The notes: generated by a model not told the origin, from the sequence alone. A stretch of 64,000 bases of DNA from Salinicola aestuarinus (GCF_003206645.1 NZ_PZJP01000005.1:774340-838339); one strand, 5' to 3'. Numbered from the stretch's first letter, positions 1-9,324 are shown. A program made the numbers and translations.

Positions 1-714
1 GTGTTGCTGGATGGCGCGACGCGCGGCGTTGGCATCGTGTCGTTCGATGGCTTCCAGAATGGCCTCGTGCTCGGCGAAGCTCTCCTGCAGGCGGTGATGC
101 ACGTGAAGCTGCAGGCGGCGATAGGGCTTGAGAATCGCGTGCAGCCGGGTCGCCTCTTGCGTAAGAAAGGCGTTGTGGCTGGCAGCGTAGATCAGATGAT
201 GAAAGGTGCCGTTGGCGTGGTAGTAGCGGTCGGCATCGCTACCGTCGAGGCAGTCGCGACACGACTCGTGAGCCTGCCTGAGTCCTGCCAGTTCTTCCTG
301 CGTAATCCGCCGCGCCGCCAGGCGGGCGCACATGCCCTCGAGCTCTGCCATCACATCGAAGCGCTCGATTAGATCGGCAACGCCGAGCTGGGTCACGAAG
401 GTCCCTCGCTTGGGGTAAACCCGCACCATGCCGGATGCCTCGAGCTGCTGCAGGGCTTCGCGAATCGGCGTTCGTGAGCAGGCGTAGTCACGCGCCAGCG
501 CCACCGGATCGAGCCGGTCTCCCGGGGCGAAGTGGCCGTCGACGATGGCGTTTTCGAGCTGCTCTCGCAGCCACTGCGCCCGCGAGAGGCGTGACAGTCT
601 GGGCGCCGCCGCGGTGCGACCTTCCGGCCGTGTTGCGGCCCTGTCTTCAGGCGTCGTCTCGGGCGCATTTCGCGACGCTGTCATCGAGACTTCCCGGGTC
701 GATTTCTCGGCCAC
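1..714 (-). CDS. matR: GntR-family (FCD) regulator of malonate genes, partial
   Basis: Probable transcriptional regulator of the divergent malonate operon; the C-terminus runs off the window start (238 codons visible). The N-terminal winged helix shows the GntR pattern (residues about 45-105, with SRTPIREAL and PKRGTFV), followed by an all-helical FCD ligand domain with the acid and histidine residues typical of metal/organic-acid binding (ELEGMCARLA; NGTFHHLIYAA). I chose the GTG at 714 because GGAGA lies about 9 bases upstream; an in-frame ATG at 684 is the alternative. It is divergent from matA, the arrangement known for MatR of rhizobial mat operons. The matR name rests on context plus family, not on identity. 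Confidence 0.8.
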   Translation of the reverse strand, partial: MAEKSTREVSMTASRNAPETTPEDRAATRPEGRTAAAPRLSRLSRAQWLREQLENAIVDGHFAPGDRLDPVALARDYACSRTPIREALQQLEASGMVRVYPKRGTFVTQLGVADLIERFDVMAELEGMCARLAARRITQEELAGLRQAHESCRDCLDGSDADRYYHANGTFHHLIYAASHNAFLTQEATRLHAILKPYRRLQLHVHHRLQESFAEHEAILEAIERHDANAARRAIQQH

Positions 715-758
715 CTTAGACTTTCTCCTATATTGACACCCTCAGCGCCATGCCCAAC

Positions 759-772
759 TGTTGTATACATCA
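759..772. promoter_or_regulatory. Candidate GntR/MatR operator in the matR-matA intergenic region
   Basis: The perfect palindrome TGTATACA (762-769) lies within TTGTATACAT between the divergent regulator and matA. FadR-subfamily GntR proteins bind TnGTnnACnA-type sites, and the Rhizobium MatR site is recalled as TCTTGTA/TACACGA, whose core matches. A second half site CTTGTATG follows about 20 bases downstream. Inference from motif and location only. Confidence 0.5.
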
Positions 773-907
773 GGGCCGTGGCTTGTATGTCTTGTCTGCC
801 TGCGCATCAGCGTCTCGCGATGCCGTCGGTCTTGCAACGGTTTCTGCTCCAGTCCATCGATCGCTCGTCGCTAACGGGTGCCCAGTCATCGACCCGAGAG
901 GGCCGGC

Positions 908-2272
908 ATGAACGTCAATATGAATTTCCTTCAGGAACTTTTGTCGAGTATCGGTCGGCGCAGCCGCGGCCAGGGGTCGCACGCCGACAAGCAAGGCTCG
1001 TCGAATGGGCTGTCACGGCTGAGCACGCTGTGCGAAACGCTGATGCACCCGGTCGGGGAGGCATCCCAGATACTGACGGCCCAGGAGGCGCTGGAGCGGT
1101 ATGCCACGCTCGACGACGCCGGGCGACTGGCCTTCTTCAGACTACTTGCCGATCACTACGCGGCGGTGCCCGAGGAGATTCACGCGGCCTACGCCGAGTA
1201 CCGGACGCATGAGGACAACGCCAGCCTGGAGACGCTATTCGCCGCTTGCGAGCCTCGCCGTCAGCACCTGCTCAGGCGGCTCAATCTCTGCCCCGGCGGT
1301 ACTTACGAGCTGGTCAAGATGCGCTCGGATCTCCTCGGCTTGCTCAAGGCCAACCCCGAACTCAAACCGCTCGATGCCGATTTCGCGCATCTGTTCGCCT
1401 CGTGGTTCAACCGCGGTTTTCTGGTGCTCGAGAGCATCGACTGGAACACGCCGGCGGCGGTACTGGAAAAGATCATCCGCTATGAAGCGGTCCATGCGAT
1501 CAACGACTGGTCCGACCTGCGCCGACGTCTCGATCCCGATGATCGGCACTGCTACGCGTTCTTCCATCCGGCCACCGGTGACGAACCGCTGATCTTCGTC
1601 GAAGTCGCGCTGTGTCGCGGTATACCCAACAACATTCAGGGCATCCTCGCCGGTGGCGACGACGTGCGCCCCGAAGACGCCGATACCGCTGCGTTCTACA
1701 GCATCAGCAATTGCCAGAGCGGCTTGAAAGGCATCTCCTTCGGCAATTTCCTGATCAAGCAGGTGGTGCAGGAGCTCAAGCGTGAGCTGCCGAACCTCGA
1801 GAAGTTCGTCACGCTATCGCCGGTCCCAGGCTTTGCCCAATGGCTGGAACAGGAGCGCAAGGCGCATCCGGAAGGGGGCGGTGCCGAGATCGCCTCGGGG
1901 CTTGAAGACGGGCCCTGGCTGGCCGACGCCAAGGCGCGGGAGAAACTGCAGCCGGCGGTGCGTGGACTGGCCGCCCATTACCTGGTCGACGCCAAGCACG
2001 GCAGCGGTCTACCGCTCGATCCCGTCGCCCGGTTTCATCTGGGTAACGGGGCTACGCTACATCGTCTCAACTGGCCCGGCGACACCTCCGACAAGGGCCT
2101 CAAGCAGTCTCATGGACTGATGGTCAATTACCTCTACGAGCTGGACCGTATCGAACAGAACCACGAAGCGTTCAGCCGCGAGGGCACGGTGGCCTGCGCC
2201 GGAGAGATCCGCCGCGATGCCAAGCAGGGCCGCGCGCGACTGCGCAACAGCACGACGAAGGCCGACGCCTGA
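908..2272 (+). CDS. matA: Malonyl-CoA decarboxylase
   Basis: Decarboxylates malonyl-CoA to acetyl-CoA in the cytoplasm, the energy-yielding step of malonate use. The 454-residue product has the family's helical N-terminal domain and a GNAT-like C-terminal domain. Family blocks are visible: CPGGTYELVKMR, the FFHPATGDEPLIFVEVAL region, the SISNCQSGLKGISFGNFL block, LSPVPGFAQWL, and near the C-terminus HGLMVNYLY with the conserved His. Start at 908 is preceded by GAGAGGG; an in-frame GTG 30 bases upstream is less likely. First gene of matA-matB-madL-madM, consistent with co-transcription under the divergent GntR regulator. Confidence 0.95.
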   Translation: MNVNMNFLQELLSSIGRRSRGQGSHADKQGSSNGLSRLSTLCETLMHPVGEASQILTAQEALERYATLDDAGRLAFFRLLADHYAAVPEEIHAAYAEYRTHEDNASLETLFAACEPRRQHLLRRLNLCPGGTYELVKMRSDLLGLLKANPELKPLDADFAHLFASWFNRGFLVLESIDWNTPAAVLEKIIRYEAVHAINDWSDLRRRLDPDDRHCYAFFHPATGDEPLIFVEVALCRGIPNNIQGILAGGDDVRPEDADTAAFYSISNCQSGLKGISFGNFLIKQVVQELKRELPNLEKFVTLSPVPGFAQWLEQERKAHPEGGGAEIASGLEDGPWLADAKAREKLQPAVRGLAAHYLVDAKHGSGLPLDPVARFHLGNGATLHRLNWPGDTSDKGLKQSHGLMVNYLYELDRIEQNHEAFSREGTVACAGEIRRDAKQGRARLRNSTTKADA

Positions 2273-2318
2273 TTCGAGATCGCAAGCCACGCAGGTGGCG
2301 GCACAGCGGGAGATTCGC

Positions 2319-3857
2319 ATGAACCACAACCTCTACCTTCAGTTGTCGAGCCACTTCGACCGTCAGCCGGACAAGGTGCTGATCGATACGCCTGACGGTG
2401 ATCGCTATCGCTATCGCGACGTACTGTCCCTCTCCCAGCGCATGGCCCATGTGCTGCACGACCGAGGCGTCGAACCGGGAGACCGGGTCGTCGTCCAGGT
2501 CGACAAGAGCCCGCAGGCGATCATGCTCTATCTGGCGTGCCTGCAGGTTGGCGGCGTCTACCTGCCGCTCAATACCGCCTATACCGATGCCGAGATCGAC
2601 TACTTTCTCGGTGACGCCGAACCCAGGCTCTATGTCTGCCGACCCCAGGCCGAGGAGAGCGCGCGCCGGCTTGCGGCGGCGTGTGGCGTCGAGGCGGTGG
2701 AGACCCTGGGGGTCGATGGCGACGGCTCGCTGATGGCGCTCGTCGACCTTGCCTCTGAGGACGAGCGCGTTGCAGACGTCGGCCCCGACGCTCTGGCTTC
2801 GATTCTCTACACCTCCGGGACCACCGGACGTTCCAAGGGTGCGATGCTCACACACCAGAATCTCGCCGCCAACAGCCAGGCGCTGGCGACGACGTGGCAG
2901 TTCAGCGCCGAGGACCACCTGCTGCACGCCTTGCCGATCTTTCATACCCACGGCCTGTTCGTTGCCTGCAACATCGTGTTCACCGTCGGTGCGTCGATGA
3001 CCTTCCTGCCCAAGCTCGATGCCGAGCAGCTGCTCGATCTGATGCCGCGGGCGACGGTGCTGATGGGAGTGCCCACTTTCTACACGCGCCTGCTGGCGAG
3101 TCCGCGGCTGGATCGCGAGACCACCGCCAACATGCGGCTGTTCGTCTCCGGGTCGGCGCCGCTGCTCGCCGAGACGCATCGCGAATTCAGCGAGCGCACC
3201 GGTCACGCCATCCTCGAGCGCTACGGTATGACCGAGACCAACATGAATACCTCCAACCCCTATGACGGCCAGCGCCGCCCGGGGACCGTCGGCTTCGCGC
3301 TACCGGGTAGCGAGGTTCGCATCACCGACCGGGAGAGTGGCGACACGCTCTTGCCTGGCGAGACGGGGGCGGTGGAAGTCCGTGGGCCCAACGTTTTCAA
3401 GGGTTACTGGCGGATGCCGGAAAAGACCGCCTCCGAGTTCCGTGACGACGGTTTCTTCATCACCGGCGATCTAGGGGTGATCGACGCGGACGGCTATCTC
3501 TCGATCGTCGGGCGCGACAAGGACCTTGTGATCTCCGGTGGTTATAACGTCTATCCGAAAGAGGTCGAACAGTGGATCGACGAGCTGCCGGGCGTCGTCG
3601 AATCGGCGATCGTCGGCGTCGCCCATCCGGATCTCGGCGAAGGCGTCACGGCGGCAGTCGTGCTCAAGCCCGATGCGAGTCTCGATGAGGAGGCCGTGCT
3701 CGCCGCGCTCAGTGACAAGATCGCGCGCTACAAGCAGCCCAAGCGGGTCTTCTTCGTCGATAGCCTGCCCAGAAACGTGATGGGCAAGGTCCAGAAGAAC
3801 GTTCTAAGAGAGCGCTACGCCGATCTCTACCAACCTTCCGGCGCCTCTAGCGACTGA
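2319..3857 (+). CDS. matB: Malonyl-CoA synthetase (malonate-CoA ligase)
   Basis: Adenylate-forming ligase (512 residues) converting malonate, ATP and CoA to malonyl-CoA, which feeds MatA. Signatures: P-loop-like YTSGTTGRSKGAM (about residue 160), ERYGMTETNMN (A5 motif), GYWRMPEKT with FFITGDLG (A7), and the C-terminal GRDKDLVISGGYNVYPKE hinge with the catalytic Lys in LPRNVMGKVQKN near the end. Starts 46 bases after matA stops, with GGGAGA upstream. MatB-type malonyl specificity is supported by its neighbours (decarboxylase and malonate importer) rather than by pocket residues I checked individually. Confidence 0.93.
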   Translation: MNHNLYLQLSSHFDRQPDKVLIDTPDGDRYRYRDVLSLSQRMAHVLHDRGVEPGDRVVVQVDKSPQAIMLYLACLQVGGVYLPLNTAYTDAEIDYFLGDAEPRLYVCRPQAEESARRLAAACGVEAVETLGVDGDGSLMALVDLASEDERVADVGPDALASILYTSGTTGRSKGAMLTHQNLAANSQALATTWQFSAEDHLLHALPIFHTHGLFVACNIVFTVGASMTFLPKLDAEQLLDLMPRATVLMGVPTFYTRLLASPRLDRETTANMRLFVSGSAPLLAETHREFSERTGHAILERYGMTETNMNTSNPYDGQRRPGTVGFALPGSEVRITDRESGDTLLPGETGAVEVRGPNVFKGYWRMPEKTASEFRDDGFFITGDLGVIDADGYLSIVGRDKDLVISGGYNVYPKEVEQWIDELPGVVESAIVGVAHPDLGEGVTAAVVLKPDASLDEEAVLAALSDKIARYKQPKRVFFVDSLPRNVMGKVQKNVLRERYADLYQPSGASSD

Positions 3858-4002
3858 GCGCGAGTCCGCAGCGCCCGTTTTTCCCTGTCATGCCGACAGG
3901 CGCCATGCCCTTTGCCCGCGAGCCGCTGACAGGCTGCGACTCGCGGCACGCCAGACGCGTCCGACAGGACACCCGAAACAACGCCCCGAGAGGTGAACAA
4001 CG

Positions 4003-4410
4003 ATGGTGATCTACGGTGTCGCACTACTGGCCGGCTGCATGCTGGCCGGGCTAATCATCGGCGATGTACTCGGCCAGTTGCTGGGTATCGATGCCAATCT
4101 CGGCGGTGTGGGTATCGCCATGCTGCTGCTCATCTTTCTCACCGGCTACCTCAAGGATCGCGGCAAGCTGCCGGAGGCGACTGAAAGCGGCATCAATTTC
4201 TGGAACGCGATGTACATCCCCATCGTCGTCGCGATGGCGGCGAGCCAGAACGTCGCCGCCGCCTTCAGCGGCGGGCTGGTGGCGATTCTGGCCGGCACGC
4301 TGGCCGTGGTACTCGGGCTCGCCCTCGTGCCGGTGCTGACCGGCAAGAAGGTCGATGATGCCGCGCCGCTGGATGCGCGCCCACCGTCTCATCCGCCCAC
4401 CGGCCGCTAA
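4003..4410 (+). CDS. madL: Malonate transporter subunit MadL
   Basis: Small subunit (135 residues) of the two-component sodium-dependent malonate importer first described in Malonomonas. Four hydrophobic segments are visible (about residues 3-25, 35-50, 68-85 and 88-112) with the typical GDVLGQLLG and GYLKDRGKLP stretches. An AGAGGTG ribosome site precedes ATG 4003. The gap from matB is 145 bases, so it may be read from the same transcript. It is 12 bases from madM, and the two are expected to form one membrane complex. Confidence 0.92.
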   Translation: MVIYGVALLAGCMLAGLIIGDVLGQLLGIDANLGGVGIAMLLLIFLTGYLKDRGKLPEATESGINFWNAMYIPIVVAMAASQNVAAAFSGGLVAILAGTLAVVLGLALVPVLTGKKVDDAAPLDARPPSHPPTGR

Positions 4411-4422
4411 GGGGAGCCTTGC

Positions 4423-5184
4423 ATGAACGATTCCATCGTATCGCTGGTCGACAAGTATCACCTGATCGCCGCCTTTGCCGTCATTGGCCTCGCCATGTAC
4501 GTCGCCTACTGGATGAGTCGCAATCTGACCGGCGGCCGGCTGCATGGCAGCGCCATCGCCATCATCATCGGACTGGCGCTCGCCTATGTTGGCGGTATCA
4601 CAACCGGAGGCAGCCATGGCCTCGCCGATGTCACTCTTTTCTCGGGGCTTGCGCTGATGGGAGGCGGCATGCTGCGGGATCTTGCGATCATCGCCACCGC
4701 TTACGGCGTGCGCTTGCAGGAGGTGAAAAAGGCCGGGTTGCGTGGCGTGGTCGCGCTCTTTCTCGGCGTGCTCGTGTCGTTCGTCGCGGGTGCCGTCGTC
4801 GCGGTGGGGTTCGGCTACACCGACCCGGTCGATATCACCACCATTGCCGCGGGGGCAGTGACTTACATCGTCGGCCCGGTGACGGGGGCCACGCTAGGGG
4901 CGAGCTCTGAAGTGATCGCATTGTCGATCGCGGCGGGGTTGGTCAAATCGATTCTCACCATGATCGCCACGCCATTGACTGCCAAGTGGATCGGGCTGGA
5001 CAACCCGCGCTCGGCGATGATTTTCGGTGGCATGATCGGGACCACCAGCGGCGTCGCCGCCGGTCTCGCCGCCACCGATGCCCGACTGGTGCCCTATGGC
5101 GCGATGACGGCGACGTTCTACACCGGACTCGGCATTCTTCTCGCCCCGACCCTGCTGTTTCTCGGCGTCCGGGCGATCTTCTAG
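4423..5184 (+). CDS. madM: Malonate transporter subunit MadM
   Basis: Large subunit (253 residues) of the MadLM malonate importer, an inner membrane protein with about eight hydrophobic helices rich in Gly/Ala. The paired glycine-rich stretches GPVTGATLGASSEVIALS and GGMIGTTSGVAAGLAATD are characteristic of the family. GGGGAG is centred about 8 bases before ATG 4423. Together with madL it supplies malonate to MatB. No clear rho-independent terminator follows; the convergent EAL gene ends 30 bases downstream. Confidence 0.93.
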   Translation: MNDSIVSLVDKYHLIAAFAVIGLAMYVAYWMSRNLTGGRLHGSAIAIIIGLALAYVGGITTGGSHGLADVTLFSGLALMGGGMLRDLAIIATAYGVRLQEVKKAGLRGVVALFLGVLVSFVAGAVVAVGFGYTDPVDITTIAAGAVTYIVGPVTGATLGASSEVIALSIAAGLVKSILTMIATPLTAKWIGLDNPRSAMIFGGMIGTTSGVAAGLAATDARLVPYGAMTATFYTGLGILLAPTLLFLGVRAIF

Positions 5185-5213
5185 CCTCGACGGTCGGTCG
5201 GTTGCGTCAAGGG

Positions 5214-5990
5214 TCAATGCTCTCCCCGAACCAGAGCGAATTGACCGTCGGCGCACCCAGGCAGCTGTTCGGCGACCGGTCTGGCATACCAATACCCCTG
5301 CTGTCTGACGATGCCGCGCCGATAGAGCCAGCGTGCCTCTTCCAGGGTCTCGACACCCTCGGCGATCAGGCTGATATCGAGCCGCTCGGCGAGGGTGATG
5401 ATCTGATCGATGATGATCTGCTGGCGCGGCGACTGAGGAATGTCGCTGATCAGCTGGCGGTCGAGTTTCAAGATGTCGGGAGCGATGTCGATGAGCAGGT
5501 TGAGATTGGCGTGGCCGGTGCCGAAGTCGTCGAGTGCGACACTCAGGCCCATCGCGCGATAGCTCTCGACGATATTCTTGAGATGGCGCCGATCGCGGAC
5601 GCTCTCGGTCTCAACAATCTCGAAACAGAGCCGCTCCAGGGGCCAGCCGACCCGCTTGGCGGTCTCCAGAGTGGCCTGGATGCAGGCCTGGGGCTCGTAG
5701 ACCGCATTGGGCAGAAAGTTGATGGACAGAACCGAATCCGCCCCCAGGCTATCGGCGATCTCGATTGCCCGAACCCGGCAGGCCTGGTCGAAGCGGTAGA
5801 GTGTCGTCTCATCGAGTCGGGAAAGGACTGAAAAGGCTGACTCTCCCGCGGTACCCCGTACCAGCGCTTCATAGCCGTAGATTCGATCCTGGTCGATATC
5901 GACCAGCGGTTGAAACGCCATCGTGAAATCGAACTCCAGCGGGCGGTCGCAACGGCCACAGACGCTGTCGTGTCTCGCGCATCCTGACAT
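5214..5990 (-). CDS. Stand-alone EAL-domain c-di-GMP phosphodiesterase
   Basis: Predicted cytoplasmic enzyme hydrolysing cyclic di-GMP to pGpG. The 258-residue protein is almost entirely an EAL domain and all catalytic residues are present: E41 (EALVRG), N91 (SINFLP), E124 (FEIVE), D154-D155 (DDFGTG), K175 (LKLD), E211 (AEGVE) and Q231 (QGYWYARP). An N-terminal extension holds three cysteines (C4, C11, C14; CGRC), which could bind a metal or act as a redox switch; this is inference. The start at 5990 follows AAGGAGG. It is convergent with madM. An AT-rich stretch upstream (about 6040-6080) probably holds the promoter. Confidence 0.92.
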   Translation of the reverse strand: MSGCARHDSVCGRCDRPLEFDFTMAFQPLVDIDQDRIYGYEALVRGTAGESAFSVLSRLDETTLYRFDQACRVRAIEIADSLGADSVLSINFLPNAVYEPQACIQATLETAKRVGWPLERLCFEIVETESVRDRRHLKNIVESYRAMGLSVALDDFGTGHANLNLLIDIAPDILKLDRQLISDIPQSPRQQIIIDQIITLAERLDISLIAEGVETLEEARWLYRRGIVRQQGYWYARPVAEQLPGCADGQFALVRGEH

Positions 5991-6254
5991 CCATTCCTCC
6001 TTGACGGCGGATCGAGCCTTCACGGCCCAGCATCATTGCTTGATCGGCAGAGACGATAAAATGATTAATTATTATGCAAAATGGTCCGCCAAGGGTGTTC
6101 ACAGCTTAGAAGTGAATGATCGGGACGAATAGCGTTATCGGGATGAAAAATGTGAACTGTAGTTAACGCTGCGTCGCAACTCTCGAACGGCCGCCCGGCC
6201 TGAAAGCACCGGCCGCTGACGGCGCGGCTCGCTTCCCCATTGCCCTGAGGTGAC

Positions 6255-6953
6255 ATGAAACCTTCCCTGGCCACTGTTGGCTGTCTGCTGCTGATTGCCC
6301 TGGGTGTCGCCCTCGACAAGGGGGTCTGGCAGATACCGCGAGAATGGAACCCGCTGGCGCCGCTCAACGTCGACGATCCGGTGACGGTGATGACCTCGCT
6401 CAAGCTCAAGCGCCTGACAGGCGACCGTGACGGCTGCCTCGCCGCGCTGAACACGGCCCCCCAGGTGAGTTATGCCCCGCTCGAGGACTACACCCCAGTG
6501 GCGGGCTGTCCGCTCGAGAACGTGGTGAGACTTGCGCGGACCGGCGTCACCTTCAACGCGAGCTTCGTGGCGACCTGTCCCATGGCGCTGGCGTGGACGA
6601 TGTTCGAGCGACATGAGCTGCAGCCGCTGGCCGAACGAACCTTCGGTCAGCGTGTGGCATCGGTGCAGCATTACGGCTCGTTCGCCTGCCGCAACATCTA
6701 TCACCGCAAGAATGCCCGGCGCAGCGACCACGCGACGGCCTCGGCGCTGGACGTGGCGGCGTTTCGTCTGGCGGATGGCCGGCGGATCGGCCTGCTCGAG
6801 GATTGGGAGGGAGATGATGATGCCTCGCGCTTTCTCAAGGAGGCGCAGAAGGGGGCGTGTCACTATTTCGGTACGGTGTTGGGGCCGGACTACAACGCCG
6901 CCCATGCCAATCACTTCCATCTCGGCATGCGCGGCATCGCGTTTTGTCGCTGA
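6255..6953 (+). CDS. Extensin-like family protein, predicted exported peptidase-like domain
   Basis: 232-residue protein with an N-terminal hydrophobic anchor or uncleaved signal (residues 4-22) and an Extensin-like C-terminal domain (PF06904 type). The domain shows the conserved four-Cys/His pattern: a central RSDHATASALDVAAF block and a terminal HANHFHLGM block resemble the zinc-binding His/Asp signatures of LAS (D-Ala-D-Ala carboxypeptidase-like) enzymes. A cell-wall-related periplasmic role is therefore plausible, although substrates are not known for bacterial members. ATG 6255 is preceded by a weak CCTGAGGTGAC ribosome site. Confidence 0.82.
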   Translation: MKPSLATVGCLLLIALGVALDKGVWQIPREWNPLAPLNVDDPVTVMTSLKLKRLTGDRDGCLAALNTAPQVSYAPLEDYTPVAGCPLENVVRLARTGVTFNASFVATCPMALAWTMFERHELQPLAERTFGQRVASVQHYGSFACRNIYHRKNARRSDHATASALDVAAFRLADGRRIGLLEDWEGDDDASRFLKEAQKGACHYFGTVLGPDYNAAHANHFHLGMRGIAFCR

Positions 6954-6972
6954 GCGCCTGATCGCGGCGGGT

Positions 6973-7200
6973 TCAGTCGCCGAGGTTGACGTCGTCCTCG
7001 TCGGTCGCGGCACCGGTTGCCGCGCCGACACCGCCACCGATTGCCGCACCTTGCGTCACGCTGCCGCCGGTCGCGGCGGCGGCACCCGCACCTACCGCTG
7101 CACCGATGCCGGCGCCGCTGGCGGTGCGTTCGCCGGTGCCGGTGCCACAGGCGCTGAGCAGCAGGGCGGCGGCGAGCATGAGAGGAATCGTGCGCAACAT
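6973..7200 (-). CDS. Small glycine-zipper lipoprotein
   Basis: 75-residue predicted lipoprotein. The signal peptide ends in a lipobox (LLLSACG, Cys near residue 17), followed by glycine-rich repeats of GxxxG type (GAGIGAAVGAGAA; GGGVGAATGAA) and an acidic tail. Such glycine-zipper lipoproteins (SlyB/YMGG-like) sit in the outer membrane. Start 7200 is chosen because it gives an intact signal peptide and has GGAGACACTCC-like sequence upstream. Convergent with the extensin-like gene. Function unknown. Confidence 0.75.
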   Translation of the reverse strand: MLRTIPLMLAAALLLSACGTGTGERTASGAGIGAAVGAGAAAATGGSVTQGAAIGGGVGAATGAATDEDDVNLGD

Positions 7201-7399
7201 GGAGTGTCTCCTGCGAATGTCGGAAAGGGTCGATACGTGCGTGGCCACGGCCCGCAGCGCGCTGGTCGTGTGCCGTCGGAACGACGACCGGCGGGCGCCG
7301 TGAGCCGTGAATGCCCTCCAGCGTAGCTGTCTGATGTCGCGGCGCAATCGTCAGCGCGGCGTTTTCAGGTGATGCCACCTGCGCGCGTCGGGGCGCCGG

Positions 7400-8500
7400 T
7401 CAGGGGCGCGGCTGTTGCTGCGTAATGCAGTGGATATTGCCGCCGCCGAGGAGTATCTCGCGGGCGGGCACACCGACGACGCGACGCTCGGGGAAGAGCG
7501 CCTGCAGCCGCTCGCGGGCGATCTCGTCCCAGCGGGGGTCGAGCAGCGGCATCGCGACGATCCGGTTGCCGATATAGAAATTGACGTAGGAGCCAGCGAG
7601 GCGATCGCCGGCACGCCGAGGCCGCGAGCTCGAGAGCCGATCCACACCGCTGGCCTCTTCCTCGGCAAGGTGAAGTGGCCCCGGCTGGGGCAGCTTGTGC
7701 ACCGTCAGGCGTCGGCCGCGGGCATCGCTTTCGTTTTCCAGCACGGCTAGCGCACGTTGCGATATCGCATGCTGCGGATCGGCGGTGTCGTCGGTCCAGG
7801 TGAGTGCGACGACCCCGGGGGCGACGAAGCAGCAGAGATTGTCGACGTGGCCGTCGGTCTCATCCTGATAGCAGCCGGCGGGTAGCCAGATCACCTTTTC
7901 GATCCCCAGGTACTCGGCCAGCAGCGTCTGCTGAGCGTCGCGTGTCAGCGCCGGGTTGCGATTGGGGTTGAGCAGGCACTCTTCCGTGGTGATCAGCGTG
8001 CCTTCACCGTCGACGTGGATCGCGCCTCCCTCGAGCACCATCGGCGCCGAAAAGCAGGGAACACCGAGCATGCCGGCGATCTTGCGCCGAATGCGCTGGT
8101 CCTTGTCCCACGGAAAGTAGAGCCCACCCCCGAGCCCGCCCCAGGCGTTGAAATCCCAGTCCACCACGGCAAGGCGCCCATCCGGGTGCGTGACGAAGGT
8201 CGGGCCGACGTCGCGCATCCAGGCATCGTTGCTGGAGAGTTCCACCACGCGCACCGGGGGGGGAAGCTGATCGCGGGCGTTTTCGTACTGCTCGTCACTG
8301 GCACCGACGATGACGGTTTCGCTCTCGGCGATGACGCGGGCCACTTCGACGAAGGCGCGCTGCGCCGGTTTGGCGCCTAGCCGCCAGTTGTCCGGCCGCT
8401 GTGGCCAGAGCATCCAGCAGGCATCGTGGGGCGCGAACTCCGCCGGCATGCGAAAACCCTGGCGGGCGGGGGAGACCGGGGGTGAAACGAGATCGCTCAT
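7400..8500 (-). CDS. aguA: Agmatine deiminase
   Basis: Converts agmatine to N-carbamoylputrescine and ammonia in the arginine-decarboxylase route to putrescine. The 366-residue length is normal for the family. Family blocks are present: MPAEFAPHDACWMLWP near the N-terminus, NDAWMRDVGPTF (substrate-binding Asp), DETDGHVDNLCCF (catalytic His) and GGGNIHCITQQ with the catalytic Cys near the C-terminus. No aguB (carbamoylputrescine amidase) is adjacent. Monocistronic by layout. Confidence 0.96.
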   Translation of the reverse strand: MSDLVSPPVSPARQGFRMPAEFAPHDACWMLWPQRPDNWRLGAKPAQRAFVEVARVIAESETVIVGASDEQYENARDQLPPPVRVVELSSNDAWMRDVGPTFVTHPDGRLAVVDWDFNAWGGLGGGLYFPWDKDQRIRRKIAGMLGVPCFSAPMVLEGGAIHVDGEGTLITTEECLLNPNRNPALTRDAQQTLLAEYLGIEKVIWLPAGCYQDETDGHVDNLCCFVAPGVVALTWTDDTADPQHAISQRALAVLENESDARGRRLTVHKLPQPGPLHLAEEEASGVDRLSSSRPRRAGDRLAGSYVNFYIGNRIVAMPLLDPRWDEIARERLQALFPERRVVGVPAREILLGGGNIHCITQQQPRP

Positions 8501-8684
8501 GACAAACGCCCTTGGGAACCCTAAGGTTATCGATGGATCGTGGCGCCGACTGTAGCACTGTGCAGGGGGCCTTACGTGAGCGCGTTCGCCGAAAAGCGTT
8601 ACTACGGGCAGGCGTTGCGTCAGGGCCTCATCGGATGCACCTTCATAGCGTCAATCGGCGTCCCAAGCAGGCAAGGAGAGAGTC

Positions 8685-9308
8685 ATGAGATTCAACGTCA
8701 AAGGTGTCGAGGAAGGCCAGCCCATTCCCAAGGAATTCGCTTTCGCGGTGCCGGACCCCGAGCAGCACATGCGCTTCAGCGACAACCGCAATCCGGAAGT
8801 TCGCTGGCTCGACGCTCCCAAGCAGACGCAAAGTTTCGTGGTGCTGGTGTGTGACCCGGACGTGCCCGGCGTCGCCGATGATGTCAATCAGGAAGGCAAG
8901 ACGCTGCCGCCGGACATGCCGCGGGTCGACTTCTACCACTGGGTGCTGATCGACATTCCTCACGATGTCAGCCTGATCGAAGAGGGCGAAGCGGCCGATG
9001 GCGTCGTGCCCCGCGGCAAGACGCCGGGAAAGACGTCGAAGGGGATCGCCGGCATCAACAGCTATACCGGTTTCATGGCGGGCGACCCGGACCTCGCCGG
9101 CACCTATGGCGGCTATGACGGCCCCTGCCCGCCGTGGAACGACGAGATGGTCCATCGCTACACCTTCAGCGTCTTTGCGCTCGACGTCGAGACGCTCCAT
9201 TTGGAGGGTGACTTCACCGGCGATCAGGTCCGCGAGGCGATGGAGGGCCACGTGCTGGCGGAGTCCAGCGTGACCGGTACCTATACCCTCAATCCGGATC
9301 TGACCTGA
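8685..9308 (+). CDS. YbhB/YbcL-family PEBP-like protein
   Basis: 207-residue cytoplasmic protein of the phosphatidylethanolamine-binding-protein fold (the bacterial YbhB/YbcL 'Raf kinase inhibitor-like' group). Diagnostic segments are LVCDPDVPG (DPD-type ligand pocket), DFYHWVLIDIP and YDGPCPPWNDEMVHRYTFSVFALD (the GPxPP...H element). ATG 8685 follows a near-perfect AAGGAGAG. The function of bacterial PEBP homologues is unsettled, and small-molecule or ligand binding is all that can be inferred. It may be co-transcribed with the DUF3253 gene 16 bases downstream. Confidence 0.9.
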   Translation: MRFNVKGVEEGQPIPKEFAFAVPDPEQHMRFSDNRNPEVRWLDAPKQTQSFVVLVCDPDVPGVADDVNQEGKTLPPDMPRVDFYHWVLIDIPHDVSLIEEGEAADGVVPRGKTPGKTSKGIAGINSYTGFMAGDPDLAGTYGGYDGPCPPWNDEMVHRYTFSVFALDVETLHLEGDFTGDQVREAMEGHVLAESSVTGTYTLNPDLT

Positions 9309-9324
9309 GTCCTTCACGCCATCC

